Assembly (NCBI GenBank): GCA_036496425.1
Contig: DASXLG010000330.1
Location: forward strand, 1 to 63,751
Direction: 5' to 3'
DNA from: Terriglobia bacterium
Lineage (GTDB): Bacteria; Acidobacteriota; Terriglobia; 20CM-2-55-15
Length of the DNA: 63,751 nucleotides
Position numbers and translations under genes: made by a program. The number at the start of each line of letters is the position of its first letter. Position 1 is the first letter of the stretch. Below, in pieces: positions 17,256 through 25,775 of this stretch. The notes under the pieces are model-generated. The model was not told the origin of the DNA and searched no databases. It saw nothing but the letters and a program-made list of their open reading frames with translations.

Positions 17256-18392
17256 TTATCGAATGGCCGAAACCGGCGATCCTTGTGTCTGGCTTGCCTC
17301 CCACGCGCGCACTCTCGTGGCGGCGGCATTAAAGACTCGCGTGTAGTTGTCCTTGCGAACCTTCAGGCTTGCCTCTTTGGTTAAAAGGGACCAGAGGGGA
17401 TCGTAAAGACGATAGGTCTTGAGGTATTCCGCCTGGTCCTTCGGAGCGACGGAATCTGTGCCGAATAGAAAACGGCCGGGATAACGGTTGATAAGATCGG
17501 AACTGACCTTTAATGATGCGGGGGAAGCGACGAAGTATTTCGCAACTTCGTCCCACGAGATATCGAACATCACGTGCCGCATGCCGGGATCATTGATGAT
17601 GTCTTCCAGCATTTGAGCGTGTCCCTTGATGGGACGTATGACGCGCCCCATACCTGTATGTGCCCAGATGATCGTGGTTCCGGGATGCCGGCGGAGCAAA
17701 TCCTTCATTGGCTCCAGATAGGCGGGTTGTTTTTCAGGGTCCGCAAACGGTCTATCGATGTCGTTATGAATGATGACCACGAGTCCGGCCTCCTCGGCAA
17801 AAGCCAACAGCCGATCGAGCGCCGGATCAAACAGGCTGGCAACATCACCGGCCACTTTGCTTGAAACGAACTCCTTGTGGATCGAGAACTCGCCGATACC
17901 GCAGAAGACACCGGGAAACGTCCGCAGGACTCTGCGGACGTGATCTGCGGCATACATATCCGTTGGATTGAATCCGGTAATCAGTGGATCGAACCGCGCC
18001 CGCTCCTCCGGCGAGAGAGACAAATACGCCATCGCGATGGCCGCGTCAGTGAAGGAGTAGTAGTAGAGAGGTGCATCCGTATCAAGGTAATAAGTGGGCG
18101 CATTCTCCGCGCTGATTCGATAGGACCACTGCTGTTGAAGTGGTATGCCGAATAGAACCGAGCGGCCCGTGGTATTTCCCATGATCTTGAGGAAGTCACG
18201 AATCGGCGTGCCTTCCTGGATATAGTTCGTGAGATGAAAGTGCGCGTCATTGAATTCACTCTCTTCGGTCCGGGCTTCCTGTGACCGGAAAGCCGGCGCC
18301 AGAGCAGCAATGACCGCCAGAGAAATCACAAAGATCCCGTTTGACATCCGGATTCGCATGCGGAGAACGTTTGCAATACATCGGCCGGACAT
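17256..18392 (-). CDS. Exported amidohydrolase-2 family protein
   Basis: A 378-residue metal-dependent hydrolase of the TIM-barrel amidohydrolase superfamily. Metal and catalytic motifs are visible: 'DAHFHL' (N-terminal HxH), 'VIIHND', 'TIIWAHTG' and 'FLFGTDS' (C-terminal Asp). An N-terminal hydrophobic segment (about 19-33 from the first Met) is a signal peptide; the ATG at residue 16 (MSNGIF...) would place it at the very start and may be the true start. The substrate is unknown; relatives include decarboxylases and lactonases. It is the first gene of the operon with the DcaP porin and glutaminase. Confidence 0.82.
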   Translation of the reverse strand: MSGRCIANVLRMRIRMSNGIFVISLAVIAALAPAFRSQEARTEESEFNDAHFHLTNYIQEGTPIRDFLKIMGNTTGRSVLFGIPLQQQWSYRISAENAPTYYLDTDAPLYYYSFTDAAIAMAYLSLSPEERARFDPLITGFNPTDMYAADHVRRVLRTFPGVFCGIGEFSIHKEFVSSKVAGDVASLFDPALDRLLAFAEEAGLVVIIHNDIDRPFADPEKQPAYLEPMKDLLRRHPGTTIIWAHTGMGRVIRPIKGHAQMLEDIINDPGMRHVMFDISWDEVAKYFVASPASLKVSSDLINRYPGRFLFGTDSVAPKDQAEYLKTYRLYDPLWSLLTKEASLKVRKDNYTRVFNAAATRVRAWEASQTQGSPVSAIR

Positions 18393-18790
18393 GCTGAGTT
18401 AGCGATCACCAGTATATTTTCAGGAAACCGCCACGCACCTCCTGGACTCTTCATTCGTAGATTTGCTGACCGGAGAGCCATCGGCCTCCCGCGGAGCAGA
18501 TGCCTGTCTCAATGGTGTCTAGTGCTTTTGTCCCACATGCAGCCTGGATTGTGGCAACAACGGTCCGTCACGCGTGGTAGATCTGCTCCATGTGTGGAAG
18601 GACCAACATTGGAATAATCCCGGCCGAAAACCTATCAAGATCCGTTACGAAACAATGGTGAACCGGGAAAAGCCCGCGAACGCGGCTCTCAGCGGCCACT
18701 GCGACGAGCGCCTGCGGCCAGGACCTCTGAATGCTTAGCCCCCTCACGATGCTTTGCAGTCGCGCTTGTGATCAACATAAGGAGCTAAAC
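18393..18790. other. Divergent intergenic region, no gene seen
   Basis: About 400 bases between the divergent amidohydrolase and the exported protein at 18791. It must hold both promoters, but I cannot point to a convincing -35/-10 pair. No conserved coding frame, repeat or hairpin with a T-run stands out. AAGGAG at 18779-18784 is the ribosome site of the next gene. Confidence 0.5.
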
Positions 18791-19378
18791 ATGAAATGCC
18801 ACGCGGTCTGGACCGGATTATTGGTTTGTCTGGCTTCGTCGACAGGCTTTGCGCGCGCCACGGCAACAGAGTGCCCGGCTTACATCCCGGCCGGGGTCGT
18901 CATCCGAATGTTTCCTGACGAAAAACTGATTGCCGGCAGTTCTTCCGGGCCGACGCTCTTCACGGTCAACTCGGACCTTCGCTTTTTCCCCAATCGGCCG
19001 CCGTTGTTGGCGCGGGGTTCCAAGGTAACCGGAACCATTGTTGAATCCAGAGAGGCAGGCCACTTTCACGGAAAAGCGCGTTTAAAAATCACGCTCAATT
19101 CAATCCTGACCGCCGACCTCTGTGAATATCCAATTGATGCGAAGATCATTGACGTCTCCAACCGCAAGGTTGAGAACGAAGTTGTCTTCGGCGGCGGGCA
19201 TACTCGCCGGGACGTCATTGCGCTCCTGTTTCCGGCGACAACTGCATATCAGTTGTTGCGAATTCCTGGGCGGGGGCCGAAGCTCATCCTCGACCATGAG
19301 ACGCCTTTGAATATCAAACTCATGGAGCCGGTGTCTCTTGCAGATACCGGCACTGTGCGCGCGGCGTCGATGCGTTAG
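18791..19378 (+). CDS. Exported beta-rich protein, unknown
   Basis: Start at ATG 18791, after AAGGAGCTAAAC. The 195-residue product has a signal peptide (about 1-25). The body is strand-rich, with 'IPAGVVIRMF' near the N-terminus and 'LARGSKVTGTIVES' followed by 'GKARLKITLNSI'. This 'PAG..I..RL / KGS.V.G.VV / GRA.L.L.L.SI' pattern recurs in many Acidobacteriota exported proteins and resembles pieces of the VirB10/TrbI beta-barrel. A similar pattern is in the larger protein at 25776-27083. No catalytic residues are evident. Confidence 0.7.
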   Translation: MKCHAVWTGLLVCLASSTGFARATATECPAYIPAGVVIRMFPDEKLIAGSSSGPTLFTVNSDLRFFPNRPPLLARGSKVTGTIVESREAGHFHGKARLKITLNSILTADLCEYPIDAKIIDVSNRKVENEVVFGGGHTRRDVIALLFPATTAYQLLRIPGRGPKLILDHETPLNIKLMEPVSLADTGTVRAASMR

Positions 19379-19384
19379 GGTTGG

Positions 19385-19777
19385 CTAATCACACTTGAGT
19401 TGCAAATGGGAGAGCATCGATGCCAAAGTCAGCCGGATCGTTTCCGGGTCATAGGGCTTCTGGAGCGTGAGGTACTCGCACACCCAGGGGCCCGCCTTTA
19501 TGGCAAGGGACGGATCGGCGCAAGTAAGGACAAATAACCGGTCAGGAGAGCTACCGAGCAGACGCCGGAACACTTTGGTTGATTCCTCATAAGGCGGAGC
19601 CAGGTCGAGCATCACAAGGCGAGGATTGCGGGAGGCGATCCACTGCTCCAGGTGCGGCTCTCCGCCGGATGGTTCGATGCCGCAGCACGTCAGACGTTCC
19701 TGCTGCAGGACCAGCGAAACCCATTCGATCACATCGGCATTCCAGAGAATTAATGCTACGTCCATCGTCCTTTCCAT
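19385..19777 (-). CDS. Degenerate receiver-domain protein
   Basis: A 130-residue protein with the beta-alpha skeleton of a response-regulator receiver: 'VALILWNADVIEWV' at strand 1, 'LVMLDLAPP' at strand 3 with Asp in the phospho-acceptor place, 'LFVLTCAD' at strand 4 and 'LQKPYD' with the conserved Lys-Pro at strand 5. The acidic pair that binds Mg after strand 1 is missing (WNAD instead of DD), so normal phosphorylation is doubtful. The fifth codon is also an ATG (19765) and has GGAAAGGA before it, so the protein may be four residues shorter. It follows the response regulator at 19859 on the same strand. Confidence 0.7.
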   Translation of the reverse strand: MERTMDVALILWNADVIEWVSLVLQQERLTCCGIEPSGGEPHLEQWIASRNPRLVMLDLAPPYEESTKVFRRLLGSSPDRLFVLTCADPSLAIKAGPWVCEYLTLQKPYDPETIRLTLASMLSHLQLKCD

Positions 19778-19858
19778 GGCGCTCGATGGTGCACCTTAGA
19801 TGAGCACCACGTCGATCAGGAAAAACTCTTATATTCGGCTGCAAAAATACTCTGACCT

Positions 19859-20494
19859 CTACACAAGTTTGATGCGAACGGCATAGCGGATCAGTTCGGC
19901 AGTGGTTTGGATGCCGAGCAACCTCATAATTTCATATTTATGGGACTCTGAGGTACGAGTTGAGATTCCCAGCTGAACCGCTACTTCTTTCATCGTCTTG
20001 CCTTCTGCGAGCAATTGCAGGACTTCACGCTGTCGGGAGGTCAGCGTCGTTTCCCGGGTGGCCGGCAGCGGGCTCATCGTAACTAAAGTCGAGATCAGGT
20101 CTCCCGCCAGGAGCGGCGTAATGTATCGGGCTCCCCGGGAAACAGACTGAATCGCTCTGATCAATTCTTCTGCCGGACAAATCTTCAGGACATAACCTAA
20201 CGCACCGGCCCGGAATGCTTCTTCCACCAGGGGAAGATCTGCATGCATGGTAAGAAAGATGAGCTTCGAGGTGGAGGCCTCTTTGTGAAGCGTGCGCGCC
20301 GCATCAATGCCGTTCAATTCGGGCATCGTGATGTCGGCAACAATGACATCGGGGCGTAACTGCTGTACTTTGGTAATCAGCTCCCGCCCGTTACGCGCAA
20401 CCCCGGCAATGTCGAAATGATCTTTAAGAATATCGACCAGCGCGTCAGTGAGGATGGTATGGTCGTCGGCCAGGATGATGCGTGGCCTGTTCAT
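19859..20494 (-). CDS. NarL/FixJ-family response regulator
   Basis: Start taken at ATG 20494 (MNRPRIILADDH), after AGAGGGC; a longer frame upstream adds only non-conserved residues. The 211-residue protein has a receiver domain with Asp10/Asp11 and phospho-acceptor Asp54 ('VADITMPELNG'), and a C-terminal LuxR-type HTH (about 148-205) with 'LTSRQREVLQLLAEGKTMKE'. It is a DNA-binding regulator, probably partnered by the HisKA_3 kinase at 20595, whose stop lies 100 bases upstream. It is a close paralogue of the regulator at 21985. Confidence 0.92.
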   Translation of the reverse strand: MNRPRIILADDHTILTDALVDILKDHFDIAGVARNGRELITKVQQLRPDVIVADITMPELNGIDAARTLHKEASTSKLIFLTMHADLPLVEEAFRAGALGYVLKICPAEELIRAIQSVSRGARYITPLLAGDLISTLVTMSPLPATRETTLTSRQREVLQLLAEGKTMKEVAVQLGISTRTSESHKYEIMRLLGIQTTAELIRYAVRIKLV

Positions 20495-20594
20495 TTTGTG
20501 CCCTCTATCTTGTATCTTCCAGCTCGACCGGCAATACAGAGACAACCACTCTCAGCAGATGGCATTCAGGCGCGATCCGAAACGCAGCGAGACT

Positions 20595-21668
20595 TTAATT
20601 TGACAATCTTTTTTCTGGGATTGGCAGCGCGACAGAAACAGTGGTGCCTTCCCCCGGCACACTCTGTATTTTCAATCGACCTTTCAGGCAAAGAACTCTT
20701 TCCTTAATACTCAGCAGGCCAAGCCCTTCGTTCGTTACGTTCTCCGTGATCCGGAACCCACGCCCCTTATCCGAGACTGTGAGGCGGATCTCTTTGCCTC
20801 TCCGCTCGAGGAGAACTCGAACTCGCGTGGCGCCGGCATGTTTTGCGATGTTGTGCAGGCATTCCTGTGCAACACGAAAGAGACATGTGGCAATGTCAGC
20901 CGGAAGATTCGGCCACTCTGCAATCGTCGCTGTCAGCCGCACGCCAAGCGTTTTCTGATATTCCTGACACAGCGCCTTCAAAGCCGGGCAGAGTCCGGCA
21001 TGCTTCAAAAGGGGAGGGTGCAACGCGTGTGAAATATCGCGGAGCGACTTCGAAAGATCGGTGATATTGTCGATGACATCGTTCAGCTCGTCGTTGTCAG
21101 GAACGGACAGCTTCGATTGTGATCTCGCGATCCGCTGGACGGAAAAAGAAAGCAAGGCAATCCGGTTACCAAGATTGTCATGGATCTCGCGCGCTATTCT
21201 TTCCCGCTCTTCCTCCTGAGCGTTCATCAACTGTCTGGCGAATCCGCGCAACTGCTTCAGCGTCCTCGGATCCGGTTGGGCGGTCACTTCTCTGTGAGCA
21301 ATAACAAAGCGCGCGTCGTTGAAATGAATGGGCGTGACGCTCATTCGGAACCGGCGATGCCGGGGAAACATGCCGCCCACGTATTCCATCGTGAAAGACC
21401 GCAACTCCCCTTTTATAACCGCGCGTATACCGCTTAATGCGTCCCGCGCGTCAGCGCACGACGATCCCGCTCGGAGGCATACGTCCAGGTAGTTCGTACC
21501 TGGACCGGTGCCGGGTACAGCGCCGTGCTGCTCAGCCAGGCTGAGCCATTGATCATTGACCCCGACAATCATTCCTTCGGCGTCGATCAATGCAATTCGA
21601 TCCTCAGTTCCAGAAGTGTAAACGGGTAGAGCCGCAACGTTCGATGAGGGAAGGACCGACAGTGTCAT
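20595..21668 (-). CDS. NarX-type (HisKA_3) sensor histidine kinase
   Basis: A 357-residue soluble kinase. An N-terminal PAS-like domain (about 18-130) is followed by HisKA_3 with H-box 'RERIAREIHDNLGN' (His163) and HATPase_c with N-box 'ECLHNIAKHA', G1 'DKGRGF' and G2 'GLGLLSIKER'. No membrane segment is seen, so the PAS domain probably senses a cytosolic cue. Kinases of this class pair with NarL-type regulators, and one lies on each side (21985 and 19859) in the same orientation. Confidence 0.9.
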   Translation of the reverse strand: MTLSVLPSSNVAALPVYTSGTEDRIALIDAEGMIVGVNDQWLSLAEQHGAVPGTGPGTNYLDVCLRAGSSCADARDALSGIRAVIKGELRSFTMEYVGGMFPRHRRFRMSVTPIHFNDARFVIAHREVTAQPDPRTLKQLRGFARQLMNAQEEERERIAREIHDNLGNRIALLSFSVQRIARSQSKLSVPDNDELNDVIDNITDLSKSLRDISHALHPPLLKHAGLCPALKALCQEYQKTLGVRLTATIAEWPNLPADIATCLFRVAQECLHNIAKHAGATRVRVLLERRGKEIRLTVSDKGRGFRITENVTNEGLGLLSIKERVLCLKGRLKIQSVPGEGTTVSVALPIPEKRLSN

Positions 21669-21984
21669 GATTACATTTCTCCTCTCTATCCTCTCAGCTT
21701 AGGCAACAACCAAGGACATCATGGATTCGTAACCTGAGACTAAGTCCTTCCGTCTCGGCACAAAGCAAATTCGTTGTAGGGCGGCTAGTATAAGTGAAAA
21801 TGTTCACGACAACAAATACGTAGAAGTCCTACATGGACAATTCTTTTTTACGCGAGCACCGCAGCCAATTGAATCGATCATCCCGATTGTCCAGCATCCG
21901 GCGCGCCGTCTTTGCGCAGCCGGCCAAAAACCACTAATGCACGGCACGGAGATAAGTACACTTACCGCCAAAAGCCACAGGCCT
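21669..21984. other. Intergenic region between regulator and kinase
   Basis: 316 bases between the stop of the 21985 regulator and the start of the kinase. It is richer in A+T than the flanking genes, especially around 21770-21850, as expected of a promoter region for the kinase, but I cannot assign a box with confidence. A 62-codon TTG-started frame on the minus strand (21804-21992) overlaps the regulator stop and has no ribosome site; I do not consider it a gene. Confidence 0.45.
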
Positions 21985-22623
21985 CTACACAACCAATTTC
22001 AAACGCACCGCCTTCCGCAACAACTCCGCGCTGTTTTTAATACGCAGGAGGCGCATCATGTTGTACTTGTACCACTCGATGGTTCGCGTAGACAGATTCA
22101 TGAGCGATGCAATTTCTTTGGCCGTCTTGCCTTCCGCAAAGAGCTGGAGTATCTCCTCCTGCCTGGACGTGAGCAGGCCATAATCCGAATCCATCTTTGC
22201 AGCGTTTGCTACATTTTCATGAAATTCCGCACTCAAACCGCGCGACAAATAGCGCCGGTTTTCCATGGCGGCTTCGATTGCCACGACCAGTTCTTCGAAG
22301 GCGCATTCTTTGACAACGAACGCGGAACCTCCGCACTTGAAACACTCCCGCGCAAGGTCGGGGTCCACATGCATAGTCAGGAACACAATTTTGGCTTTGT
22401 GCGGATCACGTCTGAGCCTTCGCGCACAATCCAATCCGCTTAGAAGGGGCATGGTGATGTCGGTCACAACGACATCCGGCAAACACACCCTGAAAGATTC
22501 CAATAGCGCCCGCCCGCTGGCTGCCACGCCGACCACTTCGTAATTCCGGCTCAGGAGCTTTGCCAGAGCCTCCGCAAAAAGTGCATGATCATCCGCAAGC
22601 AAGACTCGTCGTGTGCTCATCAT
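21985..22623 (-). CDS. NarL/FixJ-family response regulator (second copy)
   Basis: A 212-residue receiver-HTH protein: Asp11/Asp12 in 'LLADDHALF', phospho-acceptor Asp55 in 'VVTDITMPLLSG', Lys in 'FVVKECAFEE', and a C-terminal LuxR-type HTH with 'LTSRQEEILQLFAEGKTAKE'. The HTH recognition region 'SLMNLSTRTIEWYKYNMM' is close to that of the 19859 regulator, so the two may bind similar sites. It is the first gene in the minus-strand row regulator-kinase-regulator-degenerate receiver, and is divergent from the DUF1254 gene. Confidence 0.92.
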   Translation of the reverse strand: MMSTRRVLLADDHALFAEALAKLLSRNYEVVGVAASGRALLESFRVCLPDVVVTDITMPLLSGLDCARRLRRDPHKAKIVFLTMHVDPDLARECFKCGGSAFVVKECAFEELVVAIEAAMENRRYLSRGLSAEFHENVANAAKMDSDYGLLTSRQEEILQLFAEGKTAKEIASLMNLSTRTIEWYKYNMMRLLRIKNSAELLRKAVRLKLVV

Positions 22624-22752
22624 CCCATATTGATCACATCGCTCTGTCAGCCGCCATGTGATCTCTCCGAGGGAGGTCCCGAAAATTTACCGACCGGCTC
22701 GCGCAGTTGTTCGGATATTGCCGTTACTTTCGGTTCCTTTACAGTGGCAGTT

Positions 22753-24093
22753 ATGAGAAACCGTTCGGAGAAACGGCGCTGGAACGAAGAAGACATTCAG
22801 GGGTTGGCGGAAGAGGTATATGTATACGGCTATCCGGCACTCCTGTTGGATACCATGCGCCGGATGCATACAGCGTTTCCGTTTCCGACAGCCGAAGGCG
22901 CCCCGATCAATCACTTTTGGCATTCCAGATTCCTGCCGCACCTTCACCTGAAGAGACCTTTGCGGCCGCATGCGGACAGCCTCAGTTCGACGGCGTGGGT
23001 TGACGTCTCCAGGGAACCGGTCATTGTCAGCATTCCAGCGACTGATCGCTACTACTTGTTGTCTATTTTCAGCGCATGGGGCGACATTTTCGAGGCCATC
23101 AGTACGCGAACCGGCGGCATGGGCGGCCTGCGCGCCGCACTGGTCGGTCCACGCTGGAAAGGCAGGCTGCCGGACGGCGTAAGTTCACTGGTCACTTCAT
23201 CGAATATTGTTTGGATCAACGGCCGGGTTCAAATGACTGGGGCTGAGGATCTTCAACTCGCCCATCATGTTCAGGATCAATTCGCACTGACGCCCTTGTC
23301 TGGCTGGGGCAAATCCGAGCCACCCCATACCAGCCCTTTCCCTCCAGACATCGACAAAGGGGCTACAGCGCTGGATTACGTCGGAAAGTTGAGTGCTCCC
23401 GGCTTCTATACCCGGCTATCGAGATTGATGCGGAAAATTCCTCCGCCCGTGTCCGATGCTCTGGTTCTGCGGCGCTTTGCGCAAATCGGGTTCTTTCCAT
23501 CCGATGACTTTGCTTTCGAGCGGTTGCCCGCCCTCACTGCGCAGGCGATGCAATCCGCAACAACAGGCGCCAGATTGACGATCGCCCGCGCAGCCGAATC
23601 TCCGGCTTTGCATGTAAACAACTGGTCCATGCGGATACACCCGCGCCGGTCCGACCGGAATTATCTGAGCCGCGCTGCAGCCGCAATGAGCGGGTTCTCT
23701 TATTCGCTGGCGGAAGAGGTCACTGCGTTTCATGCGGCAAAAGACCGCGCCGGTGAGATGCTGCGGGGAACGAACGAATATGTCATCCAGTTTGATCAGG
23801 AACACCTGCCGCCGGTAAACGGGTTCTGGTCCGTGACGCTCTACGATTCGAAACACCTGCTGTCCGCCAATTCCATTCATCGTCATGTCCTTGGCGATCG
23901 CGACAGGCTCCGATTGAATCCGGACAACTCGATCTCGATCTACATCCAGCATAACTGGCCCGGCACGATGAAAGATTGCAACTGGCTTCCAGCCCCGCGA
24001 GAAACGTTCGAATTGGTTCTTCAATTGTATTGGCCGAAAACTGAAGTCCTGGGCGGCATGTGGCGGCCACCCGCTTTGACGCGTATACATTGA
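22753..24093 (+). CDS. DUF1254/DUF1214 domain protein
   Basis: Start placed at ATG 22753 because homologous sequence begins just after it ('LAEEVYVYGYPALL'); the open frame extends upstream into the divergent regulator gene without conserved sequence. The 446-residue protein has an N-terminal DUF1254 domain (about 15-150) and a C-terminal DUF1214 domain ('NGFWSVTLYDSKHLL', 'SISIYIQHNWPG', 'NWLPAP', 'LQLYWPK'). The function of this pair is unknown. No signal peptide is seen from this start. The histidine kinase gene begins seven bases after its stop, so they are co-transcribed. Confidence 0.85.
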   Translation: MRNRSEKRRWNEEDIQGLAEEVYVYGYPALLLDTMRRMHTAFPFPTAEGAPINHFWHSRFLPHLHLKRPLRPHADSLSSTAWVDVSREPVIVSIPATDRYYLLSIFSAWGDIFEAISTRTGGMGGLRAALVGPRWKGRLPDGVSSLVTSSNIVWINGRVQMTGAEDLQLAHHVQDQFALTPLSGWGKSEPPHTSPFPPDIDKGATALDYVGKLSAPGFYTRLSRLMRKIPPPVSDALVLRRFAQIGFFPSDDFAFERLPALTAQAMQSATTGARLTIARAAESPALHVNNWSMRIHPRRSDRNYLSRAAAAMSGFSYSLAEEVTAFHAAKDRAGEMLRGTNEYVIQFDQEHLPPVNGFWSVTLYDSKHLLSANSIHRHVLGDRDRLRLNPDNSISIYIQHNWPGTMKDCNWLPAPRETFELVLQLYWPKTEVLGGMWRPPALTRIH

Positions 24094-24100
24094 GGTAATT

Positions 24101-25303
24101 ATGGAGATCATGCGAAAGAACCGGGATGTCATCGAGGCGCAACTTGCAATCGAGCTAAGCCATGCCCAGACGCTCAAGTCCGTCGCTCAAATTGTGAGGA
24201 AATACTGCAGCCGTACCTTCGGAAGCCGTGCTGGAATGTTCTGCGCAGAAAGGGATGGCCGGCTCCGGATCATCTTTCAATGGCGATCGGGCACTATCTC
24301 AGACAATCCGGCCGAACGCGCCAGTCAGGGTTTGATCGCTCAGGTCTCGCGCACGGGAATTCCCTTTTTCCGGTCTGGAAGGCGCACAGGCATCGGATTT
24401 CTTCCGATCAAGAATGCCTCGGAACACACCGGCGGCGTTCTGGTCGTCTTTCTGGACCCTGGGCGCCAGCGGCCAACCGATGCCAAGGAGCGAATGTCTC
24501 GATTTGCAAACATTGCAGGAGCTTCCATTTTGAGGGCAGCCGCATTCGATGAGGCCATAGCAGCCCGGGCCACTGCGGAACGAATCACTGAGCGGCAGGC
24601 GGATCTCCTGACCGTAATCTCACACGAACTGCGGAACCCGATGACTCCTATATTGAACTGGGCGGTCGCACTGAGCAGCGGCGCATTGTCGTCCGAAAAG
24701 CAGAGCGTCGCAATCGAAGCGATCATTCGCAATGTTCGGGCGCTGAATTACCTGATTGACGATCTCTTTGACACCGCACGGATATCCAGCGGGAAGCTCC
24801 GTCTGGAGATGGCCGAGATGAGAATACAGGAGGTGGCGCGGGAAGCACTCGGCGCCACAGAACAGGCTGCGCAAAACAAACAACTGCGAGTCACCACGGA
24901 CATCGCCGAGGGGATTCCGGCGTTCCTGGCGGATTCCCGGCGCATCCGGCAGGTTCTGATCAATCTCCTGAACAACGCCATCAAGTTCACACCCGAGGGC
25001 GGAGTCATCACTCTGAAAATCCGCAGCCGTGCCGACAGCGTCGAATGCATCATCACGGATACCGGCAGAGGTATACAGTCCAGCTTCCTGCCCTTTGCAT
25101 TCGAACGCTTCCGCCAGGAAAAGAGGTCGTCCGGCAGTGCCGGCCTCGGCCTGGGGCTATCCATAGTGCGCGAAATCGTTGAACTTCACCGGGGAAGCAT
25201 AAAGGCGCACAGTCCCGGCGCCAATCAAGGCGCGACGTTCCGTTTCCGCTTACCGCTCACAACGCCGCCCCGCCATGCCGGAGCGGCGGTTGCCGGTGAC
25301 TGA
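24101..25303 (+). CDS. GAF-domain sensor histidine kinase
   Basis: A 400-residue soluble kinase. Residues about 20-150 form a GAF-like sensor domain. HisKA follows with H-box 'TVISHELRNPMTP' (His175), then HATPase_c with N-box 'NLLNNAIKFTP', G1 'DTGRGI' and G2 'AGLGLGLSIV'. Ribosome site TGAGGTAATT lies before the ATG. It is the second gene of a pair with the DUF1254/DUF1214 protein. No regulator follows it directly, so its partner is elsewhere in the genome or among the nearby orphans. Confidence 0.9.
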   Translation: MEIMRKNRDVIEAQLAIELSHAQTLKSVAQIVRKYCSRTFGSRAGMFCAERDGRLRIIFQWRSGTISDNPAERASQGLIAQVSRTGIPFFRSGRRTGIGFLPIKNASEHTGGVLVVFLDPGRQRPTDAKERMSRFANIAGASILRAAAFDEAIAARATAERITERQADLLTVISHELRNPMTPILNWAVALSSGALSSEKQSVAIEAIIRNVRALNYLIDDLFDTARISSGKLRLEMAEMRIQEVAREALGATEQAAQNKQLRVTTDIAEGIPAFLADSRRIRQVLINLLNNAIKFTPEGGVITLKIRSRADSVECIITDTGRGIQSSFLPFAFERFRQEKRSSGSAGLGLGLSIVREIVELHRGSIKAHSPGANQGATFRFRLPLTTPPRHAGAAVAGD

Positions 25304-25483
25304 GGCTCCGACAGACCGGCTGATCGAGGTTTATGAGTAACAGATTACCTGTTCTGTAACGTTTCGAAACCTGCCGGGTTGTCCGGCGATCGCTGTATCG
25401 GCAGATTACAGCGGTTGCTTTAATGGAAATGCAGCTGCTATGAACTCTATCCGGCGCCGGAGAGCCATTGAGGACAAGGCTGT

Positions 25484-25750
25484 ATGCGACTGAGCAGAGA
25501 ATACTATCTGTTATTAAATCGGGGGAAGACCGCCGGCGAAGGCGAAGCTGAGCCCAATTGCCATTTCTCCGCCGACTTGCTCTGGGCCGCAATCAAGCAA
25601 GGACTGCCGCTGGATGCAGATCAGACAGAGCACGCCGGATGTTGCCGCGACTGCCGGGACTTCGTCGAACAATTTTCGGCTGAAGCGCGCCAAGCCGGTT
25701 TCTCATTTCCAGAGCTGCTGCCCCAGTTAAAACGACCGGCGTTCGCCTGA
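25484..25750 (+). CDS. Small putative zinc-finger protein
   Basis: An 88-residue protein with GAGGACAAGG before its ATG. The central segment 'EHAGCCRDCRDFV' contains H-x3-C-x2-C, the core of the zinc-binding anti-sigma (ZAS) fold, preceded by a helix 'LLWAAIKQGLPL'. There is no membrane segment and no adjacent sigma factor. An anti-sigma-like or simple zinc-binding role is possible. I do not recognise a named family. Confidence 0.55.
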   Translation: MRLSREYYLLLNRGKTAGEGEAEPNCHFSADLLWAAIKQGLPLDADQTEHAGCCRDCRDFVEQFSAEARQAGFSFPELLPQLKRPAFA

Positions 25751-25775
25751 ATCGCCGCCGGCCCTCAACCGCACT

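Noticed and set aside
21804-21992. 62-codon signal-peptide-like frame
   Set aside because: TTG start without ribosome site, overlapping the stop of the 21985 regulator; low-quality coding signal.
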